Below, one piece after another: positions 1 to 8,363 of a DNA stretch of 64,000 nucleotides. The DNA is from Labedella populi (GTDB lineage Bacteria; Actinomycetota; Actinomycetes; Actinomycetales; Microbacteriaceae). Every line of letters starts with the position of its first letter. Within the stretch, counting starts at the first letter, position 1. The notes beneath the pieces are model-generated. The model searched no databases. It was not told the DNA's origin and saw nothing but the letters and a program-made list of their open reading frames with translations. The position numbers and the translations under genes are program-made. The stretch lies in NCBI RefSeq assembly GCF_004078655.1, contig NZ_RZNC01000001.1:744001-808000 (forward strand). Reading direction: 5' to 3'.

Positions 1-297
1 ATCACGACGTGGGCGCCGTCGTTGTCGCCGTCGGACCTCCTCGAGTCGATGGTGGGCGAGGAGGCCGGTGTGTCCCTCGAACCGGCCGTCGGACCGGAGG
101 ACGTGACGGAGTCCGTCGAGTTCGTGATCGGGGCGGCCGGGGCACCGATCGGATCACTCGTCGTCGCGGCGACGGGACCGGCCGTACCCCTCCGCCTCGT
201 CGCCGCCGACACGCGCGGTGACGCCGACTTCTCCTTCGTCTGGGGGGAGACGGACGAGGTCGTGGTGCCCGAGGAGGCCGCCCTGCCCTGCGCCTGA
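1..297 (+). CDS. C-terminal part of an unidentified protein
   Basis: An open frame runs from the window edge to a TGA at 295-297, so only about 98 C-terminal residues are visible and the start lies upstream. The visible part reads ITTWAPSLSPSDLLESMVGE followed by an acidic, Ala/Val-rich stretch with motifs VEFVIGA and GSLVVAA, and ends in ALPCA. There is no transmembrane segment or recognisable catalytic motif. It precedes the RNA methyltransferase gene by about 70 bp in the same direction. I do not recognise the family. Frame choice rests on codon usage (G/C at third positions) and uninterrupted reading from the edge. Confidence 0.5.
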   Translation: MTTWAPSLSPSDLLESMVGEEAGVSLEPAVGPEDVTESVEFVIGAAGAPIGSLVVAATGPAVPLRLVAADTRGDADFSFVWGETDEVVVPEEAALPCA

Positions 298-366
298 TCG
301 GCGAGGCGACTCGACCGGCGCGTCGCGGCGCGGCCCGTCGCCGTCGGCTCGTCCTAGGCTGAAACC

Positions 367-1017
367 GTGCAACCGACGCAAGGCGACGAGCCGAACCCGA
401 GCCCGGAGCCGACGACTCACGGCGTCGGGCCGTGGCGGGGTGAGTGGCCGGACGACCCGCGACTCGATCCCGAGCTGCTCGAGAACGGTGACACGCGCAA
501 CGTCGTGGACGCCTACCGGTACTGGTCGATGGAGGCCATCGTCGCCGACCTCGACGCTCGTCGTCACCCCTTCCACGTGGCGATCGAGAACTGGCAGCAC
601 GACATGAACATCGGGTCCATCGTGCGGACGGCGAACGCGTTCCTCGCCGAGACCGTGCACATCGTGGGTCGACGCCGGTGGAACAAGCGCGGTGCCATGG
701 TCACCGATCGGTATCAGCACGTCCTCCATCACGCAGATGTCTCCGAACTCGTCGCGTGGGCCGCCGAGCGGGGGCTCCCCGTGATCGGTGTCGACAACGT
801 GCCGGGCTCCCGTCCGATCGACGAGGACCCGCTGCCCGAGCGATGTGTCCTGCTGTTCGGGCAAGAGGGGCCCGGGCTGTCCGACGAGGCGATCGCCGCC
901 TCCGAGCGCGTCGTCGAGATCCGCCAGTTCGGCTCGACGCGCTCGATCAACGCATCGGCCGCTGCGGCGATCGTGATGCACGAATGGATCCGCGCATACG
1001 CAATCCGGCCGCATTAG
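367..1017 (+). CDS. TrmH/SpoU-family RNA 2'-O-methyltransferase
   Basis: 216 residues, GTG start. The three SpoU (SPOUT) motifs are present in order: NIGSIVRTA (residues 81-89, RNA/catalytic Arg loop), VLLFGQEGPGLS (161-172) and IRQFGSTRSINASAAAAIVM (185-204), the last two forming the trefoil-knot AdoMet site. Family members transfer a methyl group from S-adenosylmethionine to a ribose 2'-OH in tRNA or rRNA. The N-terminal 70 residues are polar, contain WRGEWPDDPRLDPELL, and lack the L30e-like substrate-binding domain of TrmH/RlmB paralogues, so the target nucleotide cannot be predicted. It appears to be a single gene; the next gene belongs to a separate transporter operon. Confidence 0.88.
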   Translation: MQPTQGDEPNPSPEPTTHGVGPWRGEWPDDPRLDPELLENGDTRNVVDAYRYWSMEAIVADLDARRHPFHVAIENWQHDMNIGSIVRTANAFLAETVHIVGRRRWNKRGAMVTDRYQHVLHHADVSELVAWAAERGLPVIGVDNVPGSRPIDEDPLPERCVLLFGQEGPGLSDEAIAASERVVEIRQFGSTRSINASAAAAIVMHEWIRAYAIRPH

Positions 1018-1034
1018 CGCACCGAACGGGGAAT

Positions 1035-1048
1035 GCCAAGCACTTGGC
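1035..1048. promoter_or_regulatory. 14-bp palindrome upstream of the opuC operon
   Basis: GCCAAG-CA-CTTGGC is a perfect inverted repeat with 6-bp arms, about 100 bp before the opuCA start and just after the TrmH stop. The position suits an operator for the compatible-solute transporter. No convincing -35/-10 pair could be fixed here, so this is only a candidate site. Confidence 0.3.
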
Positions 1049-1150
1049 GTCGGTTACGCAACTGACGTGACCCGTGGCGCAGTGTCGGTGGTTGCGCCTA
1101 CGCTCGACAGACAACCGGACGTCGATCCACACGAGGGGAGCCCGGTACGC

Positions 1151-2017
1151 ATGATCACTTTCGACGGTGTCTCGAAGAGATTCCCCGACGGCTCCCTGGC
1201 CGTCGACGACTTCTCACTCACCATTCCGTCCCGCACCACCACGGTCCTCGTGGGGTCGTCCGGCAGCGGCAAGACCACCCTCCTGCGCATGATCAATCGC
1301 ATGGTCGATCCGACCTCCGGGCGCATCCTCATCGACGACGAGGACGTCGCCGGCCTCGATCCGGTGAAGCTCCGTCGCCGCATCGGTTACGTCATGCAGA
1401 ACTCCGGGCTGCTCCCGCATCGCACGGTCATCGACAACGTGGCGACGGTTCCGATCCTCGAGGGGGTCAAGAAGTCCGAGGCGCATGCTCGAGCACTCGA
1501 ACTGCTCGACACCGTCGGCCTCGACCGCGGCCTCGCGAAGCGGTATCCCGCACAGCTCTCCGGCGGTCAGCAGCAGCGCGTCGGGGTCGCGCGCGGTCTC
1601 GCCGTCGACCCGAACATCCTCCTCATGGACGAGCCCTTCGGCGCCGTCGACCCCCTCGTCCGAGACGAGCTCCAGCAGGAACTGCTGCGCATCCAGCGCG
1701 ACCTCTCGAAGACGGTGGTCTTCGTCACACACGACATCGACGAGGCGTTCCTCCTCGGCGACCAGGTCGTCATCCTCCGCACCGGCGGTGTCATCGCACA
1801 AGCGGGCACGCCGGCGGAGATCCTCGCGAACCCGATCGACGAGTTCGTCGCGAGCTTCGTGGGGGCGGACCGCGGCAAGCGGTCGCTCCACGTCGACCCC
1901 GCGCACACGAGCGGGGAGCGTGGGGAACGTGTTCTCGTCGACGGCGGCGGCCGGGCCGTCGGAATCCTTCGAGACGAGGCACCGGCTCCCCGATCGCCCG
2001 GGGCCGTAGCGCCATGA
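1151..2017 (+). CDS. opuCA: OpuC-type glycine betaine/carnitine/choline ABC transporter, ATPase subunit
   Basis: 288 residues from the ATG at 1151, preceded by a purine-rich GAGGGGAG; the frame is open further upstream (to 1067) but without a better start. Walker A GSSGSGKT (residues 35-42), Q-loop Q83, signature LSGGQQQR (136-143) and Walker B ILLMDEPF (156-163) are intact. It energises uptake of quaternary-amine compatible solutes with the two permeases and lipoprotein downstream. Typical OpuCA/OpuAA proteins carry two C-terminal CBS domains that sense ionic strength; here only about 45 residues follow the ATPase core (ERVLVDGGGRAVGIL), so osmotic gating by a CBS pair is missing or reduced to a remnant. 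The stop overlaps the next start (ATGA). Confidence 0.9.
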   Translation: MITFDGVSKRFPDGSLAVDDFSLTIPSRTTTVLVGSSGSGKTTLLRMINRMVDPTSGRILIDDEDVAGLDPVKLRRRIGYVMQNSGLLPHRTVIDNVATVPILEGVKKSEAHARALELLDTVGLDRGLAKRYPAQLSGGQQQRVGVARGLAVDPNILLMDEPFGAVDPLVRDELQQELLRIQRDLSKTVVFVTHDIDEAFLLGDQVVILRTGGVIAQAGTPAEILANPIDEFVASFVGADRGKRSLHVDPAHTSGERGERVLVDGGGRAVGILRDEAPAPRSPGAVAP

Positions 2018-2685
2018 CCTGGGTCCTCGCCAACATCGAACAGATCTGGCGGCTCACGCTCGACCACATCGCGTTGAGCGTGCCGCCGATCATCCTCGGC
2101 TTCCTCATCGCCGTGCCGCTCGGTTGGATCGCCCACCGATACCGGCCGTCCCGCGGCGCGATCCTCACGGTGAGCGGACTGCTCTACACGATCCCGGGGA
2201 TCGCCTTGTTCCTCTCGCTCCCCGTGATCCTGGGGACCCGCATCCTCGATCCTCTCAACGTCGTCGTGGGCATGACGATCTATGCCGTCGCATTGCTCGC
2301 CCGCACCGCCGCCGATGCGTTCGACGCGGTGTCGAACGATGTTCGCCAGTCCTCGGTCGCTGTCGGCTACGGCCCCGTGCGACGCTTCTTCGTCGTGGAA
2401 TTGCCGCTCGCGGGCCCCGTGCTCCTCTCCGGACTCCGTGTCGTCTCGGCGAGCACCGTGAGCCTCGTCTCCATCGGGTCCCTCATCGGGGTCTCGAGCC
2501 TCGGCTACTTCTTCCTCAACGGCCTCAATCGGCGCTTTCCGACCGAGATCTTCACGGGGATCGTCGGTGTCATCCTGATCGCCGTCGTCTTCGACCTGCT
2601 GCTCGTGGTGATGGGCCGGTTGGTGTTGCCGTGGGCGCACGTGTCACGTCGCCGCGAATCGTCGAGTCGGAGGGCGATCGCATGA
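2014..2685 (+). CDS. opuCB: OpuC-type ABC transporter permease (first)
   Basis: 223 residues with about six hydrophobic segments, starting at the ATG that overlaps the opuCA stop. The EAA-type cytoplasmic loop around VAVGYGPVRRFFVVELPLAG is typical of binding-protein-dependent permeases of the OpuBB/ProW family. It forms half of the membrane pore for glycine betaine, choline or carnitine with the second permease downstream. The stop overlaps the next start in an ATGA arrangement, so the four subunits are translationally coupled. Confidence 0.88.
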   Translation: MTWVLANIEQIWRLTLDHIALSVPPIILGFLIAVPLGWIAHRYRPSRGAILTVSGLLYTIPGIALFLSLPVILGTRILDPLNVVVGMTIYAVALLARTAADAFDAVSNDVRQSSVAVGYGPVRRFFVVELPLAGPVLLSGLRVVSASTVSLVSIGSLIGVSSLGYFFLNGLNRRFPTEIFTGIVGVILIAVVFDLLLVVMGRLVLPWAHVSRRRESSSRRAIA

Positions 2686-3506
2686 ATTCGCTTCTCGGCG
2701 CACTCGCCTGGCTCGGCGATCCCGTCAATTGGACGGGCGAGCGGGGCATCCCCGTTCGACTGCTCGAGCACCTCGGCATCACGAGTGCCGCGGTCCTCGT
2801 CGCTGCCGTGATCGCCGTCTCCCTCGGTCTCTACATCGGGCACACGGGGCGGCTGTCCTTCCTCGTCGTGAGTACGACGGGAGCATTGCGCGCGCTTCCG
2901 ACGCTCGGTCTCCTCGTCCTCTTCGCGCTCTGGCTCGGGGTGGGTATCGGGCCCGTCATCCTCGTGCTCGTCATCCTCGCGATCCCGCCGCTCCTCGCCG
3001 GTGCCTACGCGGGAGTCGAATCGGTCGATCGCGGCACGATCGACGCGGCTCGCGCCATGGGGATGACGGAGTGGCAGATCCTCACACGGGTCGAGATACC
3101 GCTCGGGCTCCCGATCATCGTCGGAGGGCTCCGGTCCGCCGTCCTCCAGGTCGTCGCGACCGCGACGATCGCCGCCTACCTTCCCATCGGCGGGCTCGGT
3201 CGCTACATCTTCGACTACCTGCCGCTCCGCCGATTCGAGCCGGTGTTCGCCGGCGCGATCCTCGTGACCCTGCTGGCCCTCGTCCTCGAGGGCGTCTTCG
3301 CGGCCCTTCAGCGACTCACCGTCCCGAAGGGCGTGCGGATCCTCCAGGGTTCGCCCGCCGCCCGCGGCGGATCCGGGCGCGCGCGCGTCGAGCTCGCGTC
3401 CGGGTCGCCCGCCGCAACAGCCCACGCACAGGGCGCATCGGGGCCACCCCAGCGTCGGTCGGACTCCGTTTCGGCCGAGAACTCGACCTCACTCCCCACA
3501 CAGTAA
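2682..3506 (+). CDS. opuCD: OpuC-type ABC transporter permease (second)
   Basis: 274 residues from the ATG at 2682; the frame is open well upstream but that part lies inside opuCB. It has six hydrophobic segments and the EAA loop ARAMGMTEWQILTRVEIPLG that docks on the ATPase. After the last membrane segment and the basic GVRILQG, about 55 residues are Pro/Ala/Ser/Gly-rich and look disordered, a tail absent from standard OpuCD. It pairs with the first permease. A gap of 10 bp separates it from the binding-protein gene, which has its own ribosome-binding site AAAGGAAG. Confidence 0.88.
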   Translation: MNSLLGALAWLGDPVNWTGERGIPVRLLEHLGITSAAVLVAAVIAVSLGLYIGHTGRLSFLVVSTTGALRALPTLGLLVLFALWLGVGIGPVILVLVILAIPPLLAGAYAGVESVDRGTIDAARAMGMTEWQILTRVEIPLGLPIIVGGLRSAVLQVVATATIAAYLPIGGLGRYIFDYLPLRRFEPVFAGAILVTLLALVLEGVFAALQRLTVPKGVRILQGSPAARGGSGRARVELASGSPAATAHAQGASGPPQRRSDSVSAENSTSLPTQ

Positions 3507-3516
3507 AGGAAGTCCC

Positions 3517-4470
3517 ATGTTCACGAATCGACGCACGCGTCTGTCGCTCGGGCTGCTCGCAGCCGGCGCAGCGCTCACGCTCGCCGCGTGCTCCAGCTCC
3601 GACCCCATCACGGGCGGCGGCGGGGGCGGAGACGACTCCGGCTCCGGCGACACCCAGTCCATCCACGTCGGCTCCGCCGGCTTCGCCGAGTCCGAGATCA
3701 TCGCGGAGATCTACGCGCAGGCCCTCGAGGCCAACGATTACACGGTCGAGCGCACGATGCAGATCGGCCAGCGCGACGCGTACATCGCGGCGCTCGAGGA
3801 CGGCTCGATCGACCTCGTCCCCGATTACACCGGGAACCTCCTCCAGTTCTACGACGACCAGAGCGACGCGGTGACGAGCGACGAGGTCTACTCCGCCCTG
3901 CAGGAGGCGCTGCCGGATGGATACGAGGTCCTCGAGCAGGCCGAGGCGGAGGACAAGGACAGCTACAACGTCACGCAGGAGTTCGCCGACGAGTACGGCC
4001 TCGCGAGCCTCGCGGACCTCATGACGGTGACGGAACCGCTCATCATCGGCGGCAACCCGGAACTCGCCGAGCGTCCCTACGGTCCCACGGGACTGCAGGA
4101 GATCTACGGCGTCTCGCCGTCGAGCATCCAGTTCGAGCCGATCAGCGACTCGGGCGGACCCCTCACGGTGCAGGCGCTCCTCGACGGCACCGTCAACATC
4201 GCCAATATCTACACGACGACGCCGGCGATCGCGGACAACGGCTTCGTGACGCTCGAGGACCCGGAGAACATGATCCTCCCGCAGAACGTCGTGCCGCTCA
4301 TCTCGTCGGACGCCGCGTCCGACGAGGTCGCGGAGATCCTCAACTCCGTCTCGGCGGAGCTCACGACCGAGGACCTCATCGACCTCAACGGTCGTAACCA
4401 GGGTGACGAGAAGGCTTCCCCGGCCACCCTCGCGACCGACTGGCTCACCGAAAAGGGCCTCTTCCAGTAA
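3517..4470 (+). CDS. opuCC: OpuC-type substrate-binding lipoprotein
   Basis: 317 residues. A basic N-terminus, hydrophobic core and lipobox LAAC (Cys25) mark a lipoprotein, followed by a Gly/Ser/Asp linker. The mature part shows hallmarks of the OsmoX/OpuBC family: VGSAGFAESEIIAEIYAQAL near its start and DLVPDYTGNLLQFY, the aromatic-lined pocket for quaternary ammonium ligands. It delivers glycine betaine, choline, carnitine or a related betaine to the permeases. It is the last gene of the operon and is followed by a strong hairpin. Confidence 0.9.
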   Translation: MFTNRRTRLSLGLLAAGAALTLAACSSSDPITGGGGGGDDSGSGDTQSIHVGSAGFAESEIIAEIYAQALEANDYTVERTMQIGQRDAYIAALEDGSIDLVPDYTGNLLQFYDDQSDAVTSDEVYSALQEALPDGYEVLEQAEAEDKDSYNVTQEFADEYGLASLADLMTVTEPLIIGGNPELAERPYGPTGLQEIYGVSPSSIQFEPISDSGGPLTVQALLDGTVNIANIYTTTPAIADNGFVTLEDPENMILPQNVVPLISSDAASDEVAEILNSVSAELTTEDLIDLNGRNQGDEKASPATLATDWLTEKGLFQ

Positions 4471-4488
4471 CCACAGAGCTACACCCGC

Positions 4489-4520
4489 TCGAGGGCGCCA
4501 GGTCTACCTGGCGCCCTCGA
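4489..4520 (+). terminator. Hairpin terminator after the opuC operon
   Basis: A perfect 15-bp inverted repeat (4489-4503 pairing with 4506-4520, arm TCGAGGGCGCCAGGT) lies 18 bp after the opuCC stop. It has no U-tract, as is common in high-GC actinobacteria. Position and stem strength support transcription termination. Confidence 0.75.
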
Positions 4521-4599
4521 CGCGCATCTGCCGCCCTCGCACGTTCCGCGTCCGACCAACTCGGATGTGACGCGGAAGCGTGAGCGGTAGGCTGTTGTC

Positions 4600-5082
4600 G
4601 TGACTGGACACGACCTGCTGGGGACCCCCGAGACGCGGCTCCCCGCTGAACCGGAGGTCGTTGCGGCGCTCGCGTCGGCGACCACCATCGACGACATCGA
4701 GGCGGTCGTCCGCGCGCATCCGACCTCCTCGCTCGCGTGGGCCCTGCTGGCGGAGCACAGCTTCCACCCGGCGTCGGCCCTTCAGGCGTACGCCTACGCC
4801 CGAGTCGGCTACCACCGGGGGCTCGACGCCCTGCGGAAGGCCGGCTGGCGCGGGCAGGGCCCCGTCCCGTGGTCGCACGAGCCGAACCGCGGCGTCCTCC
4901 GCTCCCTCTACGCGTTGCGCAAGGCGGCAGCGGCGATCGGTGAGATGGACGAGGTCACGCGGCTCGACGAGTTCCTTCGTGGAGCCGACGAAACAGCCGT
5001 CGCGCGCATCGAATCGCTCGGCGAGACCCGTGACGAACCGTCGCCCTCGACGGAGGCGTTCGTCATCCGCGGCCTGGACTGA
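4600..5082 (+). CDS. DUF3151 domain-containing protein
   Basis: 160 residues, GTG start. The conserved actinobacterial DUF3151 features are visible: HPTSSLAWALLAEHSF, LQAYAYARVGYHRGLDALRK and RGQGPVPWSHEPNRGVLRSL. The fold appears all-helical and soluble; the function is unknown. In many actinobacteria the family lies beside fructose-bisphosphate aldolase and purA, and here too it is directly upstream of purA with about 57 bp between them, so co-transcription is likely. Confidence 0.85.
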   Translation: MTGHDLLGTPETRLPAEPEVVAALASATTIDDIEAVVRAHPTSSLAWALLAEHSFHPASALQAYAYARVGYHRGLDALRKAGWRGQGPVPWSHEPNRGVLRSLYALRKAAAAIGEMDEVTRLDEFLRGADETAVARIESLGETRDEPSPSTEAFVIRGLD

Positions 5083-5139
5083 CCGACCGCGCACAGAACT
5101 GACCGAGCACCCGCTCGGCCGAACGAAAGGGCATCGAGC

Positions 5140-6426
5140 ATGCCGGGAATCGTGATCGTCGGCGCCCAATGGGGCGACGAAGGAAAAGGCAAGGCGACTG
5201 ACCTCCTCGGCAGTCGCATCGACTACGTCGTGAAGTTCAACGGCGGGAACAATGCCGGCCACACCGTGGTCGTCGGCAACGAGAAGTACGCGTTGCACCT
5301 GCTCCCCTCGGGAATCCTGACGCCGGGTGTCACACCGGTGATCGCGAACGGCGTCGTCGTCGACCTCGAAGTCCTCTTCCACGAGCTCGAGGCGCTCACC
5401 GCTCGCGGGGTCGACGTCTCGAAGCTGCGCGTGAGCGCCAACGCGCACATCATCACGCACTACCACCGCACCATCGACAAGGTCACGGAACGGTTCCTCG
5501 GGAAGCGCCAGATCGGGACGACGGGTCGCGGCATCGGTCCCGCATATGCCGACAAGATCAATCGTGTCGGCATTCGGGTCCAGGACCTCTTCGACGAGAA
5601 CATCCTGCGCCAGAAGGTCGAGGGCGCTCTCGACGTCAAGAACCACATGCTCGTCAAGATCTACAACAGGCGCGCGATCGCCGTCGACGAGATCGTCGAG
5701 GATCTGCTCTCCTACGTCGAGCGGCTGCGCCCCATGGTCACCGACACGGCGCTCGAGCTGCACGAGGCCCTCGAACGCGAGGAGATCGTCCTCTTCGAGG
5801 GCGGCCAGGCGACGATGCTCGACGTCGACCACGGCACGTACCCCTTCGTGACGTCGTCGAACGCGACCTCGGGAGGCGCCTCGACGGGCTCCGGCATCGC
5901 GCCCAACCGCATCGATCGGGTCATCGGGATCGTGAAGGCGTACACGACTCGTGTCGGCGCCGGACCGTTCCCGACGGAGCTGTTCGACGAGTTCGGCGAC
6001 TACCTGCGCGCGACGGGCTTCGAATTCGGGACGACGACGGGCCGGCCGCGTCGCGTCGGCTGGTACGACGCGCCGATCGCGCGGTACGCCGCTCGGATCA
6101 ACGGTGTCACGGATTTCGTACTCACGAAGCTCGATGTGCTCGACGACCTCGACACGATCCCCGTGTGCGTCGCCTACGAAGTGGATGGCGTCCGAGTGGA
6201 CGAGATCCCCGTCTCCCAGTCGGACTTCCACCACGCGAAGCCGATCTACGAGGAGTTCCCGGGCTGGAAGCAGGACATCACCGGTTGCCGCACGTTCGAG
6301 TCGTTGCCGAAGAACGCGCAGGACTACGTCCTCGCGCTCGAGGCGATGAGCGGCTCGCGGATCTCCGTGATCGGCGTTGGTCCCGGCCGTGACGAGGTCG
6401 TGGTCCGCCACAACCTCCTGCCCTAG
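5140..6426 (+). CDS. purA: Adenylosuccinate synthetase
   Basis: 428 residues, normal length. It condenses IMP with aspartate using GTP to give adenylosuccinate, the first committed step to AMP. The GTP-binding signature [11 protein letters not shown] lies at residues 8-18 with catalytic Asp13, followed by [10 protein letters not shown] with catalytic His41; later motifs include [33 protein letters not shown] and [14 protein letters not shown] start with an upstream GAAAGG. The remaining purine genes of the window lie more than 40 kb away. A large perfect palindrome follows the stop. Confidence 0.97.
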   Translation: MPGIVIVGAQWGDEGKGKATDLLGSRIDYVVKFNGGNNAGHTVVVGNEKYALHLLPSGILTPGVTPVIANGVVVDLEVLFHELEALTARGVDVSKLRVSANAHIITHYHRTIDKVTERFLGKRQIGTTGRGIGPAYADKINRVGIRVQDLFDENILRQKVEGALDVKNHMLVKIYNRRAIAVDEIVEDLLSYVERLRPMVTDTALELHEALEREEIVLFEGGQATMLDVDHGTYPFVTSSNATSGGASTGSGIAPNRIDRVIGIVKAYTTRVGAGPFPTELFDEFGDYLRATGFEFGTTTGRPRRVGWYDAPIARYAARINGVTDFVLTKLDVLDDLDTIPVCVAYEVDGVRVDEIPVSQSDFHHAKPIYEEFPGWKQDITGCRTFESLPKNAQDYVLALEAMSGSRISVIGVGPGRDEVVVRHNLLP

Positions 6427-6445
6427 CCCTCCCTCGCCCACCTCT

Positions 6446-6505
6446 CCCCCCTGAACACTTCCTCTGTGCACGAAAATTCGTGCACAGAGGAAGTGTTCAG
6501 GGGGG
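6446..6505. terminator. 60-bp perfect palindrome between convergent genes
   Basis: The left arm at 6446-6474 and the right arm at 6477-6505 pair without a mismatch over 29 bp around a central AA. The outer part is a run of six C/G, the centre is CACGAA-AA-TTCGTG. It sits between the purA stop and the stop of the convergent gene and would form an equally strong hairpin in either transcript, so a bidirectional terminator is the simplest reading. There is no U-tract. Confidence 0.7.
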
Positions 6506-6519
6506 TTAGACGACGGGGG

Positions 6520-7128
6520 CTAGACGACGGAGAAGTCGTGCGGGAGCGGTTCGCGGCCCGTGAGCGCCATGAGGAGCTGCTCGCCCTTGCCGGTGCGCGC
6601 GGCGATTCCGGCCGCGAGCGTGGCCGTGGCCTCGACGAGGTCCGCGGGGACCGAAAGGGGTGCGCCGAGCGCCCGACCGATGTCCATCGAGTGCACGACG
6701 AGTTCGAAGACACGGGTCTGCAGGTACTCCTCGAGCAGGATCCCCATGCCACCGATCGAGACGATGCGCCCGGCCGGCTGTGCATCGATGAGCGTGAGCG
6801 CATGATCGCGCAGCTCCCGGACGCGCACGATCGGATCGTCTCCCAACGACTCGCCGACCTCGACACCGCGTCGGCGGATCGCCTCGGGGTTCGTGTAGAC
6901 GAGGTAGAGCGCGCCGTAGTAGTCGGCGGCGGTGTCGATCGACACGGAGCCCGGATCGTCGAGGCCGAGGTAGTCGATCACCGTGATGAGGGCGCGAGCG
7001 GTGTGACCGACGAGACCGCGCACATCCCAGGTGCCGAGTCCGGGGAGCGACCACGCGTCGGGCGGCACGGCCTCCACGGCGTCCACGAAGAGGGAAGACG
7101 CTGCGCGGAAGCGATCGATGCTGACCAT
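6520..7128 (-). CDS. Maleylpyruvate isomerase N-terminal (mycothiol-dependent DinB-fold) protein
   Basis: 202 residues. The N-terminal half resembles the MDMPI/DinB four-helix-bundle family: a first helix RFRAASSLFVDAVEAVP, LGTWDVRGLVGHTARAL with the first metal-ligand His, and a second conserved block QTRVFELVVHSMDIGRAL carrying Glu/His. Members bind a divalent metal and use mycothiol as thiol cofactor in isomerisation or conjugation reactions; the substrate here is unknown. It starts at an ATG 38 bp from the divergent lactonase-fold gene, so the two may share a control region. Confidence 0.75.
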   Translation of the reverse strand: MVSIDRFRAASSLFVDAVEAVPPDAWSLPGLGTWDVRGLVGHTARALITVIDYLGLDDPGSVSIDTAADYYGALYLVYTNPEAIRRRGVEVGESLGDDPIVRVRELRDHALTLIDAQPAGRIVSIGGMGILLEEYLQTRVFELVVHSMDIGRALGAPLSVPADLVEATATLAAGIAARTGKGEQLLMALTGREPLPHDFSVV

Positions 7129-7166
7129 GGCACCATGCTGGCACGGCGGGCTGACACACTGAAGAG

Positions 7167-8303
7167 ATGGATGACAACGCGGTGGCCTTCTGGCTCGGCA
7201 GCTACACCCCCGGAGCGGACGGGACGGGAAAGGGGACCGGAGTCGGTGTCCGCGCGCTCGGCCGTGAGGAGTCCGGTGGCCTCGTGCCGATCGCCCACGT
7301 CGAGTCGGATTCGCCGTCGTGGGTCGTGCAGCACCTCGTCCTCCCCGTGGTCTATGCGGCCGAGGAGTTCTCGGGCTTCGTCGTGGCCTTCGCGGCCTCC
7401 CACGACGGGACGCTCACGCGGCTCGGCGAACCGGTGCCGGTCGGCGGGATCGTCTGTCACCTCTCGGTCTCCGCCCGCGGCGGCGCCCTGATCGCCTCCT
7501 GCTACGGCGACGGCCGCGTCGTCGTCCTCCCGCTCGCCCCCGACGGTCGCCTCGCTGGGGGCACGGTGGAACTCGAGACCACCGCCGACCCGTACGCGGT
7601 CCCGACCTCGGCGACGCTCTCCCGGGGTGGGCTCCTGCTGCCCCCATCCGTGACCGAACCGGTTGCGCCGGCGATGACGGACGTGGAGCCGCGGCAGTCG
7701 CGCGCCCACACGTCCCGCTGGCTCGCCGACGGCCGTGTCGTGACGACGGACCTCGGCTTCGATCTCGTCCGGTTCTGGCGCCGCAGCCCGTCGGCGTCCG
7801 CGCCCCTCGTGCTCGACCACGAGGTGACCCTTCCCCGCGGTGTGGGGCCGCGGCACCTGACGTGGCATGAGAGCGGCCACCTCCACGTCGTGACCGAGTA
7901 CTCGATCGAGGTCTTCACCCTGCGGGCGGGGGAGGACGGCAGGTTCTCGGTGATCGCGGGCGTCGAGGCGACGGCGGACGGCGCGCAGGACGGGGATTCC
8001 GCCGCCGAACTGACGGTCGTCGGGTCGCGCGAGCACCTGCACGCGAGCGTGCGCGGCAGCAATCGCATCTCCACGCTGCAGATCCGCGGCGACGGCAGCG
8101 AGCTGCGGGCGATCGGCGACGTCGACAGCGGGGGAGACCACCCCCGACACCACGTCGAGGACGGCGGTGTGCTCCACGTCGCGAATCAGACGTCGGGCAC
8201 GATCGACTCGTTCGAGATCGACGAATGGACGGGAATCCCCGCCCGGCGCGTCGGTCGCGTCGAGGTCGGCTCGCCGACCTGCCTCGCGCCCGCGCGACCG
8301 TAA
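7167..8303 (+). CDS. Lactonase-family seven-bladed beta-propeller protein
   Basis: 378 residues. Sequence features follow the Pgl/muconate-cycloisomerase-like lactonase family: an N-terminal WLGSYTPG, SPSWVVQH, GGIVCHLSVS and the hallmark LPRGVGPRHLTWHESGHLHV near residue 220, with repeating blade strands. There is no signal peptide, so it is cytosolic. A 6-phosphogluconolactonase or related lactone hydrolase activity is suggested by the family but not proven. It is a single gene divergent from the mycothiol-linked protein; its stop faces the hutI stop 60 bp away. Confidence 0.75.
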   Translation: MDDNAVAFWLGSYTPGADGTGKGTGVGVRALGREESGGLVPIAHVESDSPSWVVQHLVLPVVYAAEEFSGFVVAFAASHDGTLTRLGEPVPVGGIVCHLSVSARGGALIASCYGDGRVVVLPLAPDGRLAGGTVELETTADPYAVPTSATLSRGGLLLPPSVTEPVAPAMTDVEPRQSRAHTSRWLADGRVVTTDLGFDLVRFWRRSPSASAPLVLDHEVTLPRGVGPRHLTWHESGHLHVVTEYSIEVFTLRAGEDGRFSVIAGVEATADGAQDGDSAAELTVVGSREHLHASVRGSNRISTLQIRGDGSELRAIGDVDSGGDHPRHHVEDGGVLHVANQTSGTIDSFEIDEWTGIPARRVGRVEVGSPTCLAPARP

Positions 8304-8363
8304 ACCGATGCGCACACGCAGGGCGTAGCCCACCGGGGGCTGCGGCCACGGATGCTGATGGAG

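Noticed and set aside
4504-6471. 655-codon minus-strand open frame
   Set aside because: Antisense to purA and DUF3151, both strongly conserved.
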